Assembly (NCBI GenBank): GCA_024233135.1
Contig: JACKPZ010000009.1
Span: 1 to 64,000 of the forward strand
Origin: Akkermansiaceae bacterium
GTDB taxonomy: Bacteria; Verrucomicrobiota; Verrucomicrobiia; Verrucomicrobiales; Akkermansiaceae
Direction: 5' to 3'
Length of the DNA: 64,000 nt
Every line of letters begins with the position of its first letter. The stretch's first letter is position 1. The notes below the pieces were generated by a model. It saw nothing but the letters and a program-made list of their open reading frames with translations. It searched no databases and was not told where the DNA came from. The position numbers and the translations under genes are program-made. Of this stretch, positions 15,211 to 24,615 are shown piece by piece.

Positions 15211-17244
15211 ATGATCCGGGTTCTCCGCCTTTTCGCTCTGGGCAGCCTCACGCTGCATGTTTCCGCCGCCGAATTGCACGTTTCCCCGGATGGGGACGAT
15301 GCGAACCCCGGCAGCGCCGCCCGCCCCGTCGCCACGCTCGGTGCCGCCCGCGACGCGGCGCGTCCGCTCGCTGCGAAAGGCCCCGTCACCGTGATCGTGG
15401 CCGACGGCACGTATTACCTGCCGGAAACGCTGGTTTTCGACTCCTCGGATTCCGGGGTGATCTACCAAGCAGCGAACGAGGGCATGGCGGTCCTCAGCGG
15501 CGGCCTGAGGCTCGATCTCGCGTGGAAACCCTGGAAGAATGGCATTTTCCAAGCGGAAACCCCAGCCGGGCTGGCAATCGACCAGGTGTTCATCGACGGA
15601 ACCCGCCAGCGCATGGCGCGCTATCCGAATTACGATCCGGCGGCGGCCACCAAGGCGTATCAGGGTTTCTCCGCCGACGCCTTCTCGAAGGAACGGGCGG
15701 CGAAGTGGAAGAATCCCGCGGGTGGATACATCCATGCGATGCACGCGTCGCGCTGGGGCGGCTATCACTACCGCATCACCGGCAAGGACGCCGGCGGCAA
15801 CATCACCTACGAGGGCGGTTGGCAGAACAACCGCCAGATGGGCATGCACAAGGAGCAGCGAATGGTGGAGAACATCTTCGAGGAACTCGACGCGCCGGGC
15901 GAGTGGTTCCACGATCCGAAAACCCGCACGCTCTTCTATCAGCCGAATCCCGGCGAGGACCTCGCGAAGGCCGTCGTCGAGGTTGTCCGACTGCCGCATC
16001 TGATCGAGTTCCAAGGCGGAAGCGCGGCACCGGTGAAACGCGTCACTTTGCAGGGTTTCACGTTCCGCCATACGACACGCACCTTCATGGAGACAAAGGA
16101 GCCGCTGCTGCGCTCCGATTGGACGATCTACCGCGGCGGCGCGATCAAGCTCACGGGGACCGAGGATGTTTCGATCCTCGACTGCGAGTTCGACCAACCG
16201 GGCGGCAACGCGATCTTCTTCAGCCACTACAACCGCCGCGGACTCGTGAAGGGCTGCCACATCCACGACACCGGGGCGTCCGGTGTTTGTTTCGTGGGCG
16301 ATCCGGACGCCGTGCGGAATCCGCTGTTTGAATACAACCAGCGCAACGATCTGGAGACACTCGATCTCAAATCCGGTCCGAAGACCGACAATTTCCCGGC
16401 AGACTGTGCCGTTGTGGACTGCCTGATCCATGGCATCGGCCGGGTCGAACGCCAGCCGGCGGGCGTGCAGATCTCGATGTCGGCGCGCATCGCGGTGCGC
16501 GACTGCTCGATCTACGACTGTGCCCGCTCCGGCATCAACGTGAGCGAGGGCACCTGGGGCGGCCACCTCATCGACGGCTGCGACGTGTTCGACACCGTGC
16601 TCGAAACGCACGACCACGGCTCGTTCAATTCGTGGGGCCGCGACCGTTTCTGGCACCCGAATCCAAACGTCACCAACGCCGCGGTGTTGAACAACCCGGA
16701 GCTGCCGTATCTCGACGCTCGTGAAACCACCATCATCCGCAACTCCCGCTGGCGTTGCGACCACGGATGGGACATCGACCTCGACGACGGATCCTCGAAC
16801 TACGAGATCCACAACAACCTGCTGCTCCACGGCGGGCTCAAATTCCGCGAAGGCTACGGGCGAAAAGCATACAACAACGTCATCATCAACAACGGATTCC
16901 ACCCGCACGTCTGGTATCGGAAAGCCGCTTCCAGCTTCCAACGCAACATCGTGATGGCCGCGCATGCGGACATCCGCTGCGCCGCGGGATGGACGGACTC
17001 GATCGATTCCAACTTCTACACAACATCCGGCATCCTCGAACGCAATCGCGCGAAAGGCGGGGACGCACACAGCACCGCCGGCGACCCGAAGTTTCTCGAT
17101 CCCGCCAAGGGCGACTTCCGGGTCGCGGACGACTCGCCCGCGCTGGCGACGGGCTTCAAGAACTTCCCGATGGACCGCTTTGGTGTGAAGAAGCCGTCGC
17201 TGAAAGCGATCGCCGCCACTCCGGAGATCTCATCCAATCCGTGA
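15211..17244 (+). CDS. Secreted right-handed beta-helix glycosidase (GH141/GH120-like), C-terminal PDZ lost
   Basis: A 677-residue exported protein starting with MIRVLRLFALGSLTLHVSAA, a signal peptide. It opens with the ELHVSPDGDDANPGSAARPV segment typical of secreted parallel beta-helix enzymes, then has helix repeats from about residue 270 (VTLQGFTFRHT, VSILDCEFDQPGGNA, GCHIHDTGASG and others). The fold and layout are like GH141/GH120-type enzymes acting on pectic or xylan-derived glycans; the exact substrate is not evident. After KKPSLKAIAATPE the frame shifts and stops, whereas relatives as I remember them continue into a PDZ domain. The end of that domain is still present in another frame (see 17223-17387). 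Confidence 0.75.
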   Translation: MIRVLRLFALGSLTLHVSAAELHVSPDGDDANPGSAARPVATLGAARDAARPLAAKGPVTVIVADGTYYLPETLVFDSSDSGVIYQAANEGMAVLSGGLRLDLAWKPWKNGIFQAETPAGLAIDQVFIDGTRQRMARYPNYDPAAATKAYQGFSADAFSKERAAKWKNPAGGYIHAMHASRWGGYHYRITGKDAGGNITYEGGWQNNRQMGMHKEQRMVENIFEELDAPGEWFHDPKTRTLFYQPNPGEDLAKAVVEVVRLPHLIEFQGGSAAPVKRVTLQGFTFRHTTRTFMETKEPLLRSDWTIYRGGAIKLTGTEDVSILDCEFDQPGGNAIFFSHYNRRGLVKGCHIHDTGASGVCFVGDPDAVRNPLFEYNQRNDLETLDLKSGPKTDNFPADCAVVDCLIHGIGRVERQPAGVQISMSARIAVRDCSIYDCARSGINVSEGTWGGHLIDGCDVFDTVLETHDHGSFNSWGRDRFWHPNPNVTNAAVLNNPELPYLDARETTIIRNSRWRCDHGWDIDLDDGSSNYEIHNNLLLHGGLKFREGYGRKAYNNVIINNGFHPHVWYRKAASSFQRNIVMAAHADIRCAAGWTDSIDSNFYTTSGILERNRAKGGDAHSTAGDPKFLDPAKGDFRVADDSPALATGFKNFPMDRFGVKKPSLKAIAATPEISSNP

Positions 17245-17387
17245 ACGGCCTCAAGGTCCGGGATTCGGCGGCGTTTTTCAAAACCCTCGACACACATGGA
17301 AAGAGCGCGCTCCGGCTTTCCCTGATGCGCGACCAGAAACCCGCCACCGTGACGATCCCGCCATCCACAACGGCAGACCAACCATGA
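17223..17387 (+). pseudogene. Out-of-frame remnant of a PDZ domain
   Basis: In the frame 2 bases away from the upstream gene, this stretch reads GDLIQSVNGLKVRDSAAFF and ends in a TGA overlapping the next ATG (ATGA at 17384-17387). The first part is the classic second half of a PDZ domain. The first half is missing, so an internal deletion with frameshift probably joined the two parts near CGGAGATC. Confidence 0.65.
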
Positions 17388-19582
17388 AAGCCATCGTTTC
17401 CGCATCCGTTCTTCTCCTCTCGTCCATCGCCCACGCGGTGGAAAGCTCCGCCGAGCGGGCGCAGGACGTTCTCGGCCCGGACTCACTCACCCTGCCCGCG
17501 CCGGTGAAGCGCTGGGACAACGGGCTGCCGCTCGGCAACGGACTCACCGGCGGCCTGTTGTGGGGTGAAGGCCGCGAACTACGCCTTTCGCTCGACCGCG
17601 GCGACCTATGGGACGAGCGCGGAAACGCCAATGCCAACGATCCGCAGCGGACCTATCAGACCATGCTGGAATCGATCGCCGCGAAGGATCGCGCGACGTG
17701 GGACAAGCTTTTCAACGCGACCTACACCGGCAGCAAGTGGACGAAGATTCCCGGTGGCCGCCTGGTGATGACGCTGCCCGAGGGCAGGGAGATCCATTCG
17801 TTCCACCTCGATTTCGCTACCGCCACCGCATCCGTGAAACTCGCCGGAGACAAGGCGGCGAACGCGTTCTTCTCCGCCACGGAACCGCTCGCGTTGTTGC
17901 GCGTGCCGAAAGGCACCGGCTTCGAGTTCATCCGGCCGAAGTCGATCGATCAACTCGGCTATCCGGAGCCGGTCATCGAACGCACGGAGAACGAAATCGC
18001 GTACAGCCAGACGACCGCGGAAGGTCTGGAGTTCTGTTTTCTCGTCCACTGGCAAGACGTCGGTGGCGAACTCCACGTCGCCATCACCACCCGCACCAAC
18101 CGCGAGACGAAGAACCCGCAGATCCGGGCCCACACCGCGGCGGTGGAAGCGGTCCGTTCCGGCTGGGACCAGTTGCACGCCACCCACGCGGAATGGTGGA
18201 GCGGGTTCTATCAGGTTTCGGACGTCGACCTCCCCCTCCCCCGGCTGCAGCACCACTACAACCTCGTGAAATACCTCTACGGGTCCGGCAGCCGCCGCGG
18301 CGCGCCGCCGATGCCGCTGCAGGGGGTGTGGACCGCCGACGAGGGAAAACTCCCGCCATGGAAGGGCGACTACCACAACGACCTCAACACGCAGATGACG
18401 TACGTCGCGTGGCAGGCGGCCGGACTCACCGACCCGGGCATGTCGTATATCGACTACTATGTCGACCGCATGCCGCGCTTCCGGAAGTTCGGAAAGGAGT
18501 TTTTCGGCACCGACGGCGCGATGATCCCCGGCGTGATGACGCTCGACGGCCAGGCGATGGGAGGCTGGCCGCAATACGCGTTTTCCCTAACAGCAGGAAT
18601 CTGGAACGGCCACGCGTTCTATCAGCACTGGAAGACGACGATGGACGAAAGGTTTCTCCGTCAAACCGCCTACCCGTGGCTGGCCGAGATCACCTCCTCC
18701 GTGCTCCGGCTTTGCGACGAGCGCGACGGGAAACTCCATCTCAAGACCTCGTCCAGCCCCGAGTGGAACGACAACCGCTGGGAGGCATACCTGACGCCCA
18801 ACTCCACCTTCGACCAAGCCCTGCTCACCTGGGCGGTCGGCGCGCTGGAAGAGATGGCCCGCACCCTCGGAAAAAACGATGACGCGGCGAAATGGGACGC
18901 GCTCGCGAAGAAGATGACGCCGCTGAGATTCGACGACAAAACCAAGGCGCTTCTAGTCGGCGAGGGCATCGCGTTCGAGCATTCGCACCGCCATTTCTCA
19001 CATGCGATGGCGATCCATCCGCTCGGCATCCTCCACATCGACCAAGGCGATGCACAACGCGAGGCCGTGCGCGCCACCGTGCGCCAGATCATCGACAACG
19101 GCTCGCGCGCGTGGGTCGGCTACTCGTTCACCTGGGCCGCCTCGCTGGCCGCGCGCGCCGGGTTCCCGGATGACGCCGCCCGGTTGCTCACCGACTTCGA
19201 ACGCGCCTTCGTCACCCGCAACGGCTTCCACGTGAACGGCGACCAGACGAAGTCCGGGCTCTCCGGTTTCACCTACCGGCCCTTCACGCTCGAAGGCAAT
19301 TTCCTCTTCATGGACGCCGTCCACGAGATGCTGCTGCAATCGTGGGGCGGGAGACTCCGCGTGTTCCCCGCCGTGCCGGACTCCTGGGCCGACGCCTCGT
19401 TTTCCAAACTCCGGGCCGAGGGTGGATTCGTCGTTTCCGCCACAAGGAAACACGGGAAGACCACCTCGGTCACCATCTCATCCGAACACGGAGGCACCTT
19501 CCGACTCGCCGATCCCTTCGCCGGGGGAGTGGACATCGTGCGCGAACTCGCACCCGGGGGATCGGCCACCTTGGAACCTTAA
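17384..19582 (+). CDS. GH95-like alpha-L-fucosidase/galactosidase, secreted
   Basis: A 732-residue exported protein with signal peptide MKAIVSASVLLLSSIAHA. The N-terminal super-sandwich domain (KRWDNGLPLGNGLTGGLLWG) is followed by an (alpha/alpha)6 barrel. The GH95-type motifs are recognisable: GDYHNDLNTQM near residue 330, SSSPEWND near 457 and HRHFSHAMAIHPLG near 534. GH95 enzymes release alpha-1,2-linked L-fucose or L-galactose by inversion. The GDYH-DLN-Q pattern differs slightly from characterised fucosidases, so substrate could differ. It follows the beta-helix gene, once overlapping it by four bases, which suggests joint action on a fucose-bearing glycan. Confidence 0.8.
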   Translation: MKAIVSASVLLLSSIAHAVESSAERAQDVLGPDSLTLPAPVKRWDNGLPLGNGLTGGLLWGEGRELRLSLDRGDLWDERGNANANDPQRTYQTMLESIAAKDRATWDKLFNATYTGSKWTKIPGGRLVMTLPEGREIHSFHLDFATATASVKLAGDKAANAFFSATEPLALLRVPKGTGFEFIRPKSIDQLGYPEPVIERTENEIAYSQTTAEGLEFCFLVHWQDVGGELHVAITTRTNRETKNPQIRAHTAAVEAVRSGWDQLHATHAEWWSGFYQVSDVDLPLPRLQHHYNLVKYLYGSGSRRGAPPMPLQGVWTADEGKLPPWKGDYHNDLNTQMTYVAWQAAGLTDPGMSYIDYYVDRMPRFRKFGKEFFGTDGAMIPGVMTLDGQAMGGWPQYAFSLTAGIWNGHAFYQHWKTTMDERFLRQTAYPWLAEITSSVLRLCDERDGKLHLKTSSSPEWNDNRWEAYLTPNSTFDQALLTWAVGALEEMARTLGKNDDAAKWDALAKKMTPLRFDDKTKALLVGEGIAFEHSHRHFSHAMAIHPLGILHIDQGDAQREAVRATVRQIIDNGSRAWVGYSFTWAASLAARAGFPDDAARLLTDFERAFVTRNGFHVNGDQTKSGLSGFTYRPFTLEGNFLFMDAVHEMLLQSWGGRLRVFPAVPDSWADASFSKLRAEGGFVVSATRKHGKTTSVTISSEHGGTFRLADPFAGGVDIVRELAPGGSATLEP

Positions 19583-19638
19583 GACTTCCGAGATGTCCGC
19601 TTGACCGGGCGGGGCGTTGCGTACAGTTTCCGCTGCCC

Positions 19639-20271
19639 ATGAAGAGCGTCCTTGCAAGGCTCAACCTCCTGAAACTCGGCGGTCTGTCCGTCCTCGCGAT
19701 CTCCGCCTGCGGTCCCGGCGGCCCGGAAAGCTCCGGCTACCTGTCCGGCGTCGGTGGCCCGTCGCGCCAGCAGGTTTCCAACGGCCCGCACCATCCGCCG
19801 CCCGCCATCCACGATGACATCTCGTATTGGGATGGGGACGACGTGCAGGGCAGCCCGACGATCCGGATCAACCGCGCGAAACAGACGGCCTCGTTCTACA
19901 AGGGCGGGAAACTGGTGGGCGTCTCGAAGATCTCGAGCGGCTCCGAAGACCACGGCACCCCACCGGGCACCTACAAGATCACGCAGAAGAGCAAGGACCA
20001 CAAATCCTCCGTCTACGGCGTCATCAAGGACAGGGCCAGCGGCCAGACCGTCAATGACAACGCCGACATCCGAGTCGACAAACCCGGCCCCGACCAGGTC
20101 TTTTACCACGCGCCGATGCCCAACTTCATGCGTTTCAACGGCGGCATCGGCATGCACACCGGCTATCTGCCCGGCTACGCCGCCTCCCACGGCTGCATTC
20201 GCATGCCCCACGAGATGTCCACCAAGTTCTTCGAGAACGTGGACATTGGAACCCCGGTGATCGTCGAGTGA
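19639..20271 (+). CDS. L,D-transpeptidase (YkuD) lipoprotein
   Basis: A 210-residue protein with a lipoprotein signal (LSVLAISAC; lipidated Cys near residue 24), a short Pro/Gly-rich linker and a YkuD catalytic domain. The active-site motif is visible as GIGMHTGY followed by ASHGCIRMP, with the nucleophilic Cys in SHGC. Such enzymes make 3-3 cross-links in peptidoglycan or attach proteins to it, in the periplasm. The rhodanese gene overlaps its stop by four bases (GTGA), so the two are likely co-translated. Confidence 0.88.
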   Translation: MKSVLARLNLLKLGGLSVLAISACGPGGPESSGYLSGVGGPSRQQVSNGPHHPPPAIHDDISYWDGDDVQGSPTIRINRAKQTASFYKGGKLVGVSKISSGSEDHGTPPGTYKITQKSKDHKSSVYGVIKDRASGQTVNDNADIRVDKPGPDQVFYHAPMPNFMRFNGGIGMHTGYLPGYAASHGCIRMPHEMSTKFFENVDIGTPVIVE

Positions 20272-20627
20272 GCGCGGCGCTGCCTGATCCTTCGGAAACG
20301 ATCGAGGTTTCCCCCGCCGATGTCGCGGGCTGGATCGACGATCCCAAGGACATACGTCCCTTGCTCATCGACTGCCGCGAGGCGGATGAACTCGCGCTCT
20401 GCCGCATCGAAGGCCACGACTGGATTCCGCTCGGAAACTTTCCGGCGTCAGTGGAATCCATCGCCGCATCCGCCGCGAACGGCGTGGTCGTCTATTGCCA
20501 CCACGGCATGCGATCGCTGCGCGCCGCATCGTTTCTCCGCGCCCAAGGGATCGGGAACGCCTTCTCCATGCGCGGCGGCATCGACCGCTGGTCGCAGGAG
20601 ATCGATCCGGACGTGCCGAGATACTGA
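20268..20627 (+). CDS. Rhodanese-like sulfurtransferase
   Basis: A single-domain 119-residue rhodanese. The typical LLIDCREADELALCRIEGH start and the catalytic loop VVYCHHGMRS, with the persulfide-forming Cys, are both present, as is the GIDRW segment near the C-terminus. It starts with GTG overlapping the previous stop. There is no signal peptide, so it is cytoplasmic. The likely role is sulfur transfer to an acceptor thiol; the partner is unknown. Confidence 0.9.
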   Translation: MSAALPDPSETIEVSPADVAGWIDDPKDIRPLLIDCREADELALCRIEGHDWIPLGNFPASVESIAASAANGVVVYCHHGMRSLRAASFLRAQGIGNAFSMRGGIDRWSQEIDPDVPRY

Positions 20628-20680
20628 GGCGGCCAATTCCCTTGCCTCGGATGGTGGGAGGGCGTGGACTCGGTGAAACG

Positions 20681-22417
20681 ATGTTCCGTAGCATTCTCGT
20701 CACAGTGGCGCTGGTGGCCCCCGTCGGAACCGCATCCGCCGGGCCCGTGGGTCCGGTGACCTGGGGCGATACCGCCAGCATCGGCGGCGGCTGGGGGCGG
20801 ATGGCCCGACTCGCGAACGGCGACTGGATCAGCGTGACGACCCGTTTCCCGACCGGCAGCGAGAGCTACCTGCGCATTCGCCGCAGCGCGGACCAAGCGC
20901 GCACCTGGCAGACGATCTCCGAGGTGAAGGAAACCGGACGCACCCTCGACAACGGCGAGTTGGTGGCGCTCCCGGACGGCACGCTGCTGTTGACGATGCG
21001 CTCGTTGATCGCCGGCCAGTCGTACCGGTTGCCCGTGTATGCCAGTGGCGACGGCGGCGCGTCATGGACCTACCGCAGCAACATCGACACGAGCGAGGGA
21101 AACGGCACGGACGGCCTGTGGGAGCCGGATTTCCTGCCACTCGATGACGGCCGGATGGCCGTGACCTACTCGAACGAAACCCACGCGGGCTACAACCAGG
21201 TCATCTCCGAGCGGATCTCCGGCGATGGCGGCACGACGTGGGGCGCGGAAACATGGGCGGTGGCACAGATCGGCGGCGGCAACCTGCGGCCGGGCATGTC
21301 GCAGGTGGCGAAGATGGGCAATGGCGAGTTCATCCTCGTCTACGAGGTCGTGAACTCGGGCCGGGCCGACGTGCACTGCAAGTTTTCCGCCGATGGCGTG
21401 AACTGGCCGCCGGGGATCGGCACACGCATCCCGCTGCACCATGCCGGCCCCTTCGTCGCGGCACTTCCGAGCGGACTGCTGCTTGTTTCCTCGTGTGAGA
21501 ACGAGCTTTCCTACAGCGAGGACCACGGCCGGACCTGGCAGAAGATCGAACCGCCGCCCTTCGACTTCGGATATCTGTTCTCATGGCCGGCGATCTATGC
21601 CACCGGGCCGGATGAAATCGCCGTGATGACTGTGCCCGGCGGCGTCACGCTTCGCTTCGGAAACGTCACACCGCGTCCGAAGTGGCCCGCCGTCTGGAGT
21701 GACGGATTCGATGACGGCCTCGACCAGGGATGGGCCCGCTACGGGGGAAACTTCGATCTCCAGAACGGAACCTATCTTCTGAACAACGAGGGCACCTACG
21801 GCAAGGCGATGGCGGGCGACACCTTCTGGCGCGACGGCACGCTCGATGCCAACGTCAGCTTGTCCAGTCCCGGCGACGCCGGCCTGATGTTCCGCACGAC
21901 CAACCCGGACAAGGAAGGTCCGGACCACGCGTTCGGCTACTACGCCGGCATCGACAGCAATGGTTTCGCGGTGCTCGGCCGCATGAACAACTCATGGACG
22001 GCGCTGGCCACCGCACCCGCAGCGGCAACACTGAACACATGGCACCACCTGCGGGTCGAACTCGTCGGGACACGGATCCGCGTTCTGGTCGATGACATGA
22101 CGACGCCGAAGATCGACCTCACGGACGCCGGTTTCGCCCGCGGGCAGATCGGCCTGCGAGCGTTCCAATGCGACGCGGCGTTCGACAACGTCTCGTTCGC
22201 GAATTCCATCCCAATGCGGCTCTCGATCGATGCGGCCGGCGACCCGCTGCGTCTCACCTGGCCGGAAACCGCCGCCACCGTGAAACTCACCGAATCGTCG
22301 GATCTAACCAACGGCACCCCCGTCCCCGGCCTTCCCACCACCACCGGCGGCGTCTCCGAACAATCCGTCGACCGCCCCTCGGCGGACCGCCGGTTCTACT
22401 GGCTGCAGGCGGAGTAG
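20681..22417 (+). CDS. Secreted sialidase-like BNR-repeat protein with C-terminal concanavalin-like domain
   Basis: A 578-residue exported protein (signal MFRSILVTVALVAPVGTASA). Residues about 25-330 form a six-bladed propeller with Asp-box repeats: RSADQARTW, ASGDGGASW, ISGDGGTTW and YSEDHGRTW. The sialidase fold is clear, but the usual arginine triad cannot be confirmed by eye, so it could be a sialidase or a related exo-glycosidase. Residues about 340-500 look like a LamG/DUF1080-type binding domain (FDDGLDQGWARYGG ... AFDNVSFAN). The C-terminal short beta module ends FYWLQAE. It lies tail-to-tail with a pseudopilin-like gene. Confidence 0.7.
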   Translation: MFRSILVTVALVAPVGTASAGPVGPVTWGDTASIGGGWGRMARLANGDWISVTTRFPTGSESYLRIRRSADQARTWQTISEVKETGRTLDNGELVALPDGTLLLTMRSLIAGQSYRLPVYASGDGGASWTYRSNIDTSEGNGTDGLWEPDFLPLDDGRMAVTYSNETHAGYNQVISERISGDGGTTWGAETWAVAQIGGGNLRPGMSQVAKMGNGEFILVYEVVNSGRADVHCKFSADGVNWPPGIGTRIPLHHAGPFVAALPSGLLLVSSCENELSYSEDHGRTWQKIEPPPFDFGYLFSWPAIYATGPDEIAVMTVPGGVTLRFGNVTPRPKWPAVWSDGFDDGLDQGWARYGGNFDLQNGTYLLNNEGTYGKAMAGDTFWRDGTLDANVSLSSPGDAGLMFRTTNPDKEGPDHAFGYYAGIDSNGFAVLGRMNNSWTALATAPAAATLNTWHHLRVELVGTRIRVLVDDMTTPKIDLTDAGFARGQIGLRAFQCDAAFDNVSFANSIPMRLSIDAAGDPLRLTWPETAATVKLTESSDLTNGTPVPGLPTTTGGVSEQSVDRPSADRRFYWLQAE

Positions 22418-22423
22418 GTCCGA

Positions 22424-22972
22424 TCACCAGGTGCGCACGTCGTCTCCGGTTCCGGGTTTCCCGTCGGGGCCATTGCTCCAGACCGCCACCCGCCGGTGGA
22501 GGGTGATGCCGCCGCCGACCGGCACCGTGACCTCCCCGTCGTAGTCCAGATCGAGAATCACGAAATACGGACCGCCCCAGGGATCGAAGAGTCCAATGAC
22601 ACTCCCGCTTCCTTCGGCATAGATCAGTCCGTTTTTGTTTTTCTCTCCTTCCCTCACCGAAAGGAACTTCACGGAACGGGGATTGAGCGGATCGGAAGAC
22701 GTTTCAAGCCCGAGGACGGCATTGAGAAACGGGATATCTTCGTCTGTTCGAACCGTTGCGTCGACAACTCCATGTTTCGGTAGTCTTCCGTATTCGGTGT
22801 AAAAATTGAGCGCGGAGGTTTCGAGGGCGGTCGCCGCCCTGCGTGCCAGTTGGCCGGAATGAGAAGAGCGAGAAGAGTCGTTCCGAAAAAAAACGAACCA
22901 AATGACGAGCGCGACCGCGAAGGCGAAAATGATGGCGGGCACGCAGTCCAGATCTTTCCGGCCGTTTTTCAT
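22424..22972 (-). CDS. Pseudopilin GspG-like protein without the canonical prepilin leader (copy A)
   Basis: A 182-residue protein with one N-terminal membrane segment (IIFAFAVALVIWFVFF) and a soluble part that resembles type II secretion pseudopilins: an Ala-rich helix followed by YTEYGRLPKHG, then FDPWGGPYFVILDLDYDGEV and a Gly/Asp-rich GPDGKPGTGDDV end. The prepilin peptidase site (G-F/T-x-x-E) is missing. It is 66 bp downstream of a paralogue in the same direction. It is probably membrane-anchored; no secretion ATPase or secretin gene is adjacent. Confidence 0.6.
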   Translation of the reverse strand: MKNGRKDLDCVPAIIFAFAVALVIWFVFFRNDSSRSSHSGQLARRAATALETSALNFYTEYGRLPKHGVVDATVRTDEDIPFLNAVLGLETSSDPLNPRSVKFLSVREGEKNKNGLIYAEGSGSVIGLFDPWGGPYFVILDLDYDGEVTVPVGGGITLHRRVAVWSNGPDGKPGTGDDVRTW

Positions 22973-23038
22973 TTCCCTATCCGAGCACAATCACAACGGC
23001 CATGCGACACTGTATTTTCAGTTTCCTGTCTTCCGGGT

Positions 23039-23821
23039 TCACACGTCATCCTTGGTGCCGGGTTTCCCGTCAGGACCGGGAGAGATCACAACGATGCGCT
23101 GGCGAATCCCACTCGATCGTTCGGATTCGTCCGAGATTCCCATCATCGTCTTCGATTCAGGATCGAGCATGATGAAATATGGATTTCCCCAAGGATCAAA
23201 AAGACCGGCGACGCCGCTGCGGTCCTCCGTGAGGATCAATCCGCCCTTCCGCTTCCTTCCCTCTTTGAGAGAGGTAAATTTCAAGCCTCGTGAGTTCAGC
23301 GGATTCGGATCTTGTTCCATGCCGAGCAGAATCTCAAGCAAACCAATATCCCGATCCGTTCGCAGCAATCCACCGGACTTCCCGGTCACCGGCAGGATTC
23401 CGTACTCCGACTCGAAGTTCGCGATCCCCACCTCGAGCGCGGACGCCGCGGCCATCGCCGTCACCCGCTTCGCCTTGTTGATGGCCCGCTTTTGACTGTG
23501 GAATTGCAACGCGGATGCCATCACCGAACACCCGCCGAGGACGAGGGCAATCGTTCCTGCGCCCGTCCACTCGAAAGCCTTCCGCCGTTTGCGGGAGTCA
23601 CGCATCGAGATCAAACCGCATCCCACCGCCAGAGAGCCCAAGATGATCCCGATCCATGGACCACCACCTACAAACGCGAGGACCGCAAAAGCGCCCAACA
23701 AACCGCCTGCGGTCGCCGGCCATGATGGTTCACCGGCCGGTCGCCCCTCCGCACCACTGTTTCCCCGATGCTCCGGAAGAGGATCCATGCGGAGAGCGTG
23801 GATCAATTTCCAAAACTCCAC
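23039..23821 (-). CDS. Pseudopilin GspG-like protein with extra membrane segments (copy B)
   Basis: A 260-residue paralogue of the downstream gene. It has an N-terminal cytoplasmic stretch, hydrophobic segments at about residues 37-75 (LLGAFAVLAFVGGGPWIGII and following) and another near 88-105. The periplasmic domain shows FESEYGILPVTGK, LFDPWGNPYFIMLDPE and GPDGKPGTKDDV. The shared C-terminal motif supports duplication. It could be an unusual pseudopilin or a protein that re-uses the domain. A second possible start lies at 23788. Confidence 0.55.
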   Translation of the reverse strand: MEFWKLIHALRMDPLPEHRGNSGAEGRPAGEPSWPATAGGLLGAFAVLAFVGGGPWIGIILGSLAVGCGLISMRDSRKRRKAFEWTGAGTIALVLGGCSVMASALQFHSQKRAINKAKRVTAMAAASALEVGIANFESEYGILPVTGKSGGLLRTDRDIGLLEILLGMEQDPNPLNSRGLKFTSLKEGRKRKGGLILTEDRSGVAGLFDPWGNPYFIMLDPESKTMMGISDESERSSGIRQRIVVISPGPDGKPGTKDDV

Positions 23822-23892
23822 AACTCATTGCGTGGAGAATTTAATCTCGACGATCCACGGGAAACGAAATTAGAGAACTTATACCAACGACC

Positions 23893-24498
23893 ATGATGAA
23901 ACAAGTTCTCTATCTCGCATGCTTGGTCATGTTTCTCGTCACTCCATCGTGGGGAGCCGGCACGGTTTCCCTTCCCATCACATTCTCAGGCGGCGGAGCT
24001 TCGGATCTGGTCGTCACGGTGACTTCGGAACTTCGGATTCCCGTCTACGGCCGGATTCCACATCCGGGCATTCTCTTCACTCTCGTCTGGGAGGATGTGT
24101 TCAACACCGACCAAACACCGGCATCGGGCCTCCCGGCGACACCCTACACCAGCGGAATCCGCGCCACCATGATGGCTGGCCCTGGTGGACCGACATGGGA
24201 CGCGGCGGCCTACGAGTCGTGGGGGACCTCCGGACGAGACTTGGAAATGACGTTCCGATTCAACCTCTTGTTCGGCTCGCAGATGGCATCTCTGGTGAAC
24301 GTGGCGTTCCCTGACAATGACTTCGTCATCCATCCGGGAAGCGTGACCCTTCCTGCGTCGGCTGGCATGCCGTTGCCGACGAACGCGCCTTCCGGGATTT
24401 CGCTGTATGCGATAGGCGTCCCGGTCCCGGAACCCTCCTTCGTGGGTTTGCTCGGCATGGGGGCGTTGCTACTGCTCCGTCGGCGCAAGGTTTCTTGA
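23893..24498 (+). CDS. PEP-CTERM sorting-domain protein
   Basis: A 201-residue secreted protein with an N-terminal signal peptide (LYLACLVMFLVTPSWGAG) and a C-terminal PEP-CTERM signal: VPEPSFVGLLGMGALLLLRRRK, that is a Pro-Glu-Pro motif, a membrane helix and an Arg cluster. The middle is beta-rich and of unknown function. PEP-CTERM proteins are cleaved and anchored by exosortase, often together with exopolysaccharide. No exosortase gene is in the window. Confidence 0.85.
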   Translation: MMKQVLYLACLVMFLVTPSWGAGTVSLPITFSGGGASDLVVTVTSELRIPVYGRIPHPGILFTLVWEDVFNTDQTPASGLPATPYTSGIRATMMAGPGGPTWDAAAYESWGTSGRDLEMTFRFNLLFGSQMASLVNVAFPDNDFVIHPGSVTLPASAGMPLPTNAPSGISLYAIGVPVPEPSFVGLLGMGALLLLRRRKVS

Positions 24499-24615
24499 AG
24501 CACTCGCAACCGGATTGCTTCAATATTTGGCGCAAACGAAGAAGATCCCTGAACGAAGGATCGCTTGCGAACCGTTTCCTGCATGCGATTTGGAAACTGC
24601 GAGCGCACGAGGGAA

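Noticed and set aside
14752..17070. 772-residue minus-strand frame
   Set aside because: It opposes the beta-helix glycosidase and then runs into typA out of frame; it results from high GC at third positions.
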